Below, piece after piece: positions 59,066 to 64,000 of a DNA stretch of 64,000 nucleotides (its first letter is position 1; each line of letters begins with the position of its first letter). The stretch covers positions 248,001-312,000 of the forward strand of contig NZ_CP137846.1 of NCBI RefSeq assembly GCF_033546815.1, in the 5' to 3' direction. The translations under genes and the position numbers were made by a program. The notes under the pieces were generated by a model that ran no database searches, had not been told where the DNA came from, and saw only the letters and a program-made list of their open reading frames with translations. The stretch is from Metamycoplasma subdolum. GTDB lineage: Bacteria; Bacillota_I; Bacilli_A; Mycoplasmatales; Metamycoplasmataceae.

Positions 59066-60037
59066 ATGAAAATTAACTTTGAAAAAAATCAAAATGAAAG
59101 TGATTATGAAAAGGTTGAAAAGGCATTAAAAAATTTTTTTAAAAATGTTCTAATTGCCTTTTGTGTTGGCTTGGTAGTTTTACTCTTTGGTTTTTTAGCA
59201 TTTTTTATTAAAAATAAATCAATTAGTTCTAATCTATCAGCACCAATGTTTATAGGATTTTTCGCTTCTTTTGTAGTCTATTTAAGTCAAAGTAAATCGT
59301 ATGTTAAATTCAATGAAATAGAAGAAGCAAAAAGTGAACATAAAAAGTGAAAAGCAATTTATTTTTTAAACTTAATAAACATTCTTTTAGGCATCTTCTT
59401 TGTTTCAAGTGCAATATGTTTTACTGCCATTAATATCAAGCTAAAAGCTTGAACTGCAACAGCTACGCAAAAGCAAAATTTGGAAAATGCATTTGAAAAG
59501 GTAAAAATTGTTTTACTAATTTTAGCAATAGTTTATACATCTATTTTTATAATTTTAGTAGTACTAGCAAAGCTTATTTTAAACTCATGGGGTGAAAAAG
59601 TGAAAAATCAAAAAGTATTTAAAGAAAAATCTTGTGGTGCAATTGTATTTAAAAAAGTAAATGATCTTTTACATGTTTTATTAGTTGAACAAAATGTTGG
59701 AAATTGATCTTTTCCTAAAGGCCATGTTGAAGAAGGAGAAAGCGAAGAAGAAACTGCCATTCGCGAAGTAAAAGAAGAAACAAATATTGATATTAATATT
59801 ATTCCTAACTTTAGAGAAATATCAACCTATTCACCAAAACTATTCACAATGAAAGATGTGATCTTTTTTGTAGCAAAACCAACAAGTGACATACTCATTA
59901 AACAAGATGAAGAAATTAAAGTTGTTGAATGAGTAAGCATTAAAAGTGCAAAAAACAGAATCACGCACGATTCAGATATAGAAATATTAAATAAAGCCGT
60001 TGAATTTTATATTCAAAAAGTTGATTTGTTCAAGTAA
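59066..60037 (+). CDS. Membrane-anchored Nudix hydrolase (four TM helices fused to a Nudix domain)
   Basis: One 323-residue frame, checked through several TGA codons. Residues about 30-185 contain four hydrophobic helices (VLIAFCVGLVVLLFGFLAFF; PMFIGFFASFVVYL; LNLINILLGIFFVSSAICF; VLLILAIVYTSIFIILVVLA). From about residue 193 comes a Nudix domain: SCGAIVFKKVNDLLHVLLVEQ, NWSFPKGHVEEGES and the box G-x5-E-x7-REVKEE (GHVEEGESEEETAIREVKEET). The SFPKGH start resembles diadenosine-tetraphosphatase-like Nudix enzymes that remove stress or damage nucleotides. Fusion to a membrane domain is unusual. ATG 59066 is chosen over TTG/ATG-like codons at 59042 because TATAAT lies between. Confidence 0.85.
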
Positions 60038-60045
60038 AGAAAAAC

Positions 60046-60080
60046 GAAAAAAGAGGAAGCAAAAAGCCTTCTCTTTTTTT
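60046..60080 (+). terminator. Terminator after the membrane-Nudix gene
   Basis: Imperfect A-rich/T-rich stem around GAGGAAGC / GCCTTCTC with a 5-base loop and a T run. Confidence 0.6.
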
Positions 60081-60134
60081 GATTGCAAATTTTCAAAAAA
60101 TAACTTAAATAAAGAATAATTTTAAATTTTTAAA

Positions 60135-63100
60135 CTAGTCATTTTCATATAAATTATAGGCTTGTTTAATAACAACTTCAATTGTTTGATCACGGAATTC
60201 AGGCGGATAATTATATTTTTGTAAACGCTTTTTAATTTCAATTTTTATTCTTGCTTGTGTTGCTTCTTTTTTGCCCCAATCAGTTGTTTCACTATCGTAT
60301 TTATCGAAAAACTCTTTTAACTCAGAAGCAATTAACTTTAAAGTTTCATCTTTCATAAGATCTCTTGCAGTTTTACCTTGAACAAGTGCATCATAAAAAG
60401 CACGTTCTCTTCCTGTGAGTCCTAATTTGTTTGCCTTTTTCTCATCATCAAAAATTTCTTTGGCAAATCCCACTAAAGCAATTATTCCTTTTTCAGGTTC
60501 AAAATTAATTCCACGATTGTTGTATTTATCTAAGATGTGTCTTAACTTTTGAGAATACTCTTGTGATTTATAATAATTATTTTTTCTTGTTTCGCTTATG
60601 GCTTTTTCAAGTAATCTTTTAATGTTTTCAATAAGAATTGAAGTTGGGTTTTGTGCCCTTAATTCTTTAATTTTTTCTTCACTTAATAATTCTATTGCGT
60701 CACTAATATCATTAAATGATTGTTCTTCAGTTAATATTTTAATTTCATCGCTTTGAATAGCGTCAACTAGTAATTTTTCTACATATTGATTCATATGTTC
60801 AGTTGAAACTATTTGTGCATGACTATTCAATTTAAGAATATAACTTCTAATTGCTAAGTAATATTGTATGTTCCATTTTATTTCTTTTTCTATGATACTT
60901 AAACAAACACTATGTGCTTGTTTTAAATCTAAAGTCAATCCAAGGAATTCTTTCTTCCTTCTTTCATCTTGCAGCACAAAATCTGCACCATTTTGAATTG
61001 CTTCAAATTTTTGTTTCGCATCATTAGATTGAAATGAAGAACAATTAATAGTTTTAAACATTGCATTTAAAATATTAAGTTTTTCAATTAAAATATCATA
61101 AATTTCTTCTTTGATATCTTTGCAGTTGTTTTTTTGGTCTCTTTCAGTATATTGGCTCAATGCTTTATCTAGGAAAGATTTTAGATTTAAGTAATCTACA
61201 ATTAGTCCGCCATTTTTTCCAGAAAAAACACGGTTAACACGAGCAATTGCTTGCATTAAATTGTGAGATTGACGAATCATTTTAATTAAATACATTGTGT
61301 CAAGATCTGCAACATCATATCCAGTTAATCACATGTCGCAAACAATAGCAATTCTTTTCTTAGAATCAATTTTCTTGAATTCTTCAGCAAGAGAACTTCT
61401 AGAATAAGAAGTGCCATATAATTTTCTTTCAGCTTCGCTGTCTTTATTAGAATCAGTAGCAACAAGAATAATTTTTTCTTTCAAATCATTTCTATCTTTT
61501 AATGAAGTAAGATACTTATATATTTTTAGTGCTGCTTTTCTTGTTTGACAAACTATCATTGCCTTTCCATTATTTACTTTTGATCTTGCATCAAAATGTC
61601 TAATAATATCATCAGCAAAAGCTTTTATCATGTCATCATCTTCTAATAATTTAGTGATTTTTGACATTTGTGATTTTGATCTATCAATATCTTCTTGACT
61701 TGCCTTATTGCTGATTTCAATTTGTTTATAAAAATTGTCAATTTTATTAAGAATATTTGAATCAACTTTAGCAGTAACAAATCTTGCTTCATAATAAAGT
61801 TTTACAGTTGCTCCATCTTGAATAGATTGAGTCATATCGTAAGAATCAATAATATCACCAAAAATTTCGGTTGTTTGTCTTTCGGCCGTATTTACTGGCG
61901 TTCCAGTAAATCCAATAAAAGTTGCATTTGGTAGTGATTCTCTAATATATTTTTCATATCCATATTTAAATAAAGCTTCTATATCGCCATTAATCTTTTT
62001 ATAGTGAATTGCTTCTTCCAGTCCATAGTGACTTCTGTGTGCTTCATCAGCCAAAACAATTATATTGTTTCTAGTGTTTTTAGCTATTTTATGTTTATCA
62101 AATTTTTGAACTGTTGCAAAAATTATTCCACCTTGTTTTACAGTTCCGAGTGTTTTTAAAAGCTCTTCTCTTCCTTCAATTTGAATAGGCTCGCATCTTA
62201 AATACTCTTTTGCAGATAAAAAAGTATTATAAAGTTGATTATCAAGATTAATTCTGTCGGTTAATACAACTATTGTAGGAACCCCATCAAAATTTTTGCT
62301 AGTTAAAATTTTGTGGGCTAACATAAGCATTGAAAAAGATTTTCCACTTCCTTGTGTATGTCAAATAATTCCTGCTTTACCGCTTCCTTCAGGTTTTTTT
62401 GTTTTTAAGATAGACTCATATGCTTTTTTAACTCCAAAATATTGATGATATTGAGCCAAAATCTTTTTGGGTTCATTATTTTTATTTTGAATAAAAAATA
62501 AATTATTATGAATAATATCAATAAGTCTTTCTTTTTGAAACAATCCTTTAATTAAGGTGTCAGTTTTTTTGGTTTCATTTGAATTTAAACCGGTTTCACC
62601 TTTTATGCTTTTTCATTCATTGAAGCGTTCAAATTTTGAGGTTAAGGTTCCAACTTTTGAGAGTACGCCATCAGAGATAACTAAAAAGGCATTATAGTTA
62701 AATAAAGTTGGAATATCATATCTATAACCATCACCTAGACTATCAGAACCAAGTTGAGTATAAGCTTCATAAAGGGTGTTTTTTTGTGCATCTTCTGCAA
62801 AGGATTTAAGTTCCATCACTATTAAAGGAATTCCATTAATAAAAACTACTACATCAGGAATTCGTTTTCTATCAAATTCTTTAAATTTTATTTGATGTGC
62901 AACTTGAAAGACATTATTGTTTATATTTTCAAAATCTATTATTTTAATCAATGGCCTTGGTGTATATTTTTTAGAATCAATTTTGATGCCGTTGATTAGC
63001 AAATTATGAAATTCTTTATTTCTTTCAAATAAAGAAAGACTTTCAAGTCTCATAATTTTTTTTATTGCTTGTTCTAAAACATTTTCATCGTTTGAATATT

Positions 63101-63263
63101 TAATATTTATTTTTTTCAAACAATTTAAAAGCAGTTCTTTATTAATAAATTCATCAAGTTGCCTTTCTTGAAATCAAGAATAATTTTCATCAATTAACTC
63201 ATATTTTTCTTCTTGTAATAATTCAAGAATATAATCTTCAACTTTGCTTTCATTAAAAATCAT
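60135..63263 (-). CDS. hsdR: Type I restriction enzyme R subunit (HsdR)
   Basis: ATP-dependent translocase and endonuclease of a type I restriction system; it cuts foreign DNA lacking the HsdM/HsdS methyl mark. One 1042-residue frame through several TGA codons. The N-terminal nuclease core has PDVVVFINGIPLIVMELKS (D...ExK). The SF2 motor has Walker A HTQGSGKSFSMLML, DEAH (LADEAHRSHYG), GFTGTPVNTAER, VCQTRKAAL and QAIARVNRVFSGK. A C-terminal helical domain contacts the methylase. ATG 63263 has AAAGGA upstream. hsdM is not in the window. An hsdS fragment lies just upstream in the opposite orientation. Confidence 0.95.
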
Positions 63264-63329
63264 GAAATTTTCCTTTCTTTAAGATTTAATTTTATAAAAA
63301 CCCTTTTTACTCTTCATATAATATTTTAA

Positions 63330-63983
63330 CTTAAAATTCACATAGTTAACACTATAGGAACAGTTGATGATTTGATTGAAAAAATAGAGCAAAATTTTAA
63401 AAAAATTGAATCATTAGCATTACACTTTTTTAATAAATATGAATCAGAATTAACTCAACAATTTCAAAATTGTTTTTCTTTTTTGAGTGGTAAAGCTTTT
63501 AAAAGTGATCATTTTGTGAAAAAATCACCGAATAAACTTATTACTATTAAAAATATAAGCGATTTGGGTTTTGATACAGAATCAACATCGTATATTTGCA
63601 ATAAAAACAAAGATATAAAATATTTGTTAAACCCTGGAGATATTCTCTTAACGATGACTGGAAATATAGGAAGGCATGGAATTGTGGATGAGGAAAATTG
63701 TTATTTAAATCAACGAGTTTTAAAAATTAATTCAATTTCAAAATTGTATATTTACTGTTATCTAATAAAATACAAACCAAAAATTATTTCCTTAGGCAAG
63801 GGTACTGCTCAAAAGAATTTATCAATAAAAGATTTAAATACTTTGTTGGTTTACAATTCTTTAGACGAAATTACAACATTCAAAAAATATGAGAAATTAT
63901 TTGAATTAATGCTTAATCAAAGAAAGAAAATAAAAAAATTAAAAAAAATAAAAATGATTTTATTAGAAAAATATTTTTATTAG
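63330..63983 (+). pseudogene. hsdS: 5'-truncated type I specificity subunit (hsdS) half-gene
   Basis: The frame is open from 63330 (after TAA 63327-63329) to TAG-region stop at 63981-63983. It lacks an ATG and any Shine-Dalgarno; the first usable start would be TTG 63372. Its beginning, NTIGTVDDLIEKIEQNFKKIESL, looks like the central conserved coiled-coil of HsdS that joins the two target-recognition domains (TRDs). It continues with a TRD (LITIKNISDLGFD, LLNPGDILLTMTGNIGRHGIV, LNQRVLKI, GTAQKNLSIKDL) and a final coiled coil (LMLNQRKKIKKLKKIKMILLEKYFY). It is therefore a TRD2-plus-C-terminal cassette, without TRD1. It may be a silent partner for recombination with a complete hsdS elsewhere. 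Confidence 0.8.
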
Positions 63984-64000
63984 TGAGATACCTTCAAATT

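Noticed and set aside
1-64000. CRISPR array, insertion sequence, rRNA or replication origin
   Set aside because: No regularly spaced repeats, transposase motifs, rRNA core sequences or DnaA-box cluster were seen on reading.

Overview
The window reads as chromosomal DNA of a wall-less mollicute (mycoplasma). Nearly every long gene stays open only if TGA is read as tryptophan, and genes are tightly packed with frequent stop/start overlaps. Base composition is strongly A+T-rich by eye (not computed). The rpsP-trmD-rplS set without rimM, a dimethylargininase-like gene, long two-domain surface proteins and a type I restriction system fit the hominis-type mycoplasmas. I do not assign a species.

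Layout. 1-2620: end of a GH13-like protein, a small membrane protein and pgsA. 2770-4851: rpmG, pepP and, convergent, nfo. 5028-10735: tRNA-Thr, the division cluster mraZ-rsmH-(FtsA-like)-ftsZ, rsmE, rplM-rpsI and tRNA-Ile. 10846-13145 (minus): a PLP amino-acid racemase-like gene and tyrS. 13237-14118: degV family. 14173-17730 (minus): a 1185-residue cell-surface protein with repeated helical modules and an unusual upstream region. 18122-20612 (minus): rpmA, rplU, a YwaF-like membrane protein and cdd. 20848-22137: rpsP-trmD-rplS.

22225-34625 is a long minus-strand run: deoxynucleoside kinase, folD, a 58-residue protein, tmRNA, smpB, rnr, secG, aspS, hisS, fused secDF, ruvB and ruvA. It joins protein export, ribosome rescue and RNA turnover, aminoacylation and Holliday-junction processing. 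34837-35923: ppa and a small protein, followed by a possible small RNA on the minus strand. 36176-41046 (minus): the macromolecular-synthesis genes rpoD and dnaG with glyS. 41291-42619: ffh. 42640-46946 (minus): an SGNH-like protein with altered catalytic residues, rbgA, trmL and nadE. 47120-49512: two tandem paralogues of unknown function, the first frameshifted. 49678-53332: efp, a small protein, transketolase and a dimethylargininase-like enzyme. 53634-58969 (minus): tRNA-His and a replication/repair block rsmI-holB-tmk-recR-ebfC-dnaX. 59066-60037: a membrane-anchored Nudix protein. 60135-63983: hsdR and, in opposite orientation, a 5'-truncated hsdS, probably part of a longer and possibly phase-variable type I restriction locus beyond the right edge.

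Most interesting: the hsdS half-gene facing away from hsdR, the four-TM/Nudix fusion, a G+C-raised candidate small RNA at about 35932-36063, an SGNH protein lacking its expected catalytic residues, a set of apparently leaderless genes, an ATA start for rsmH, and the inverted-repeat/poly-T region upstream of the surface-protein gene. All calls come from reading the sequence; no database search, folding program or alignment was run.
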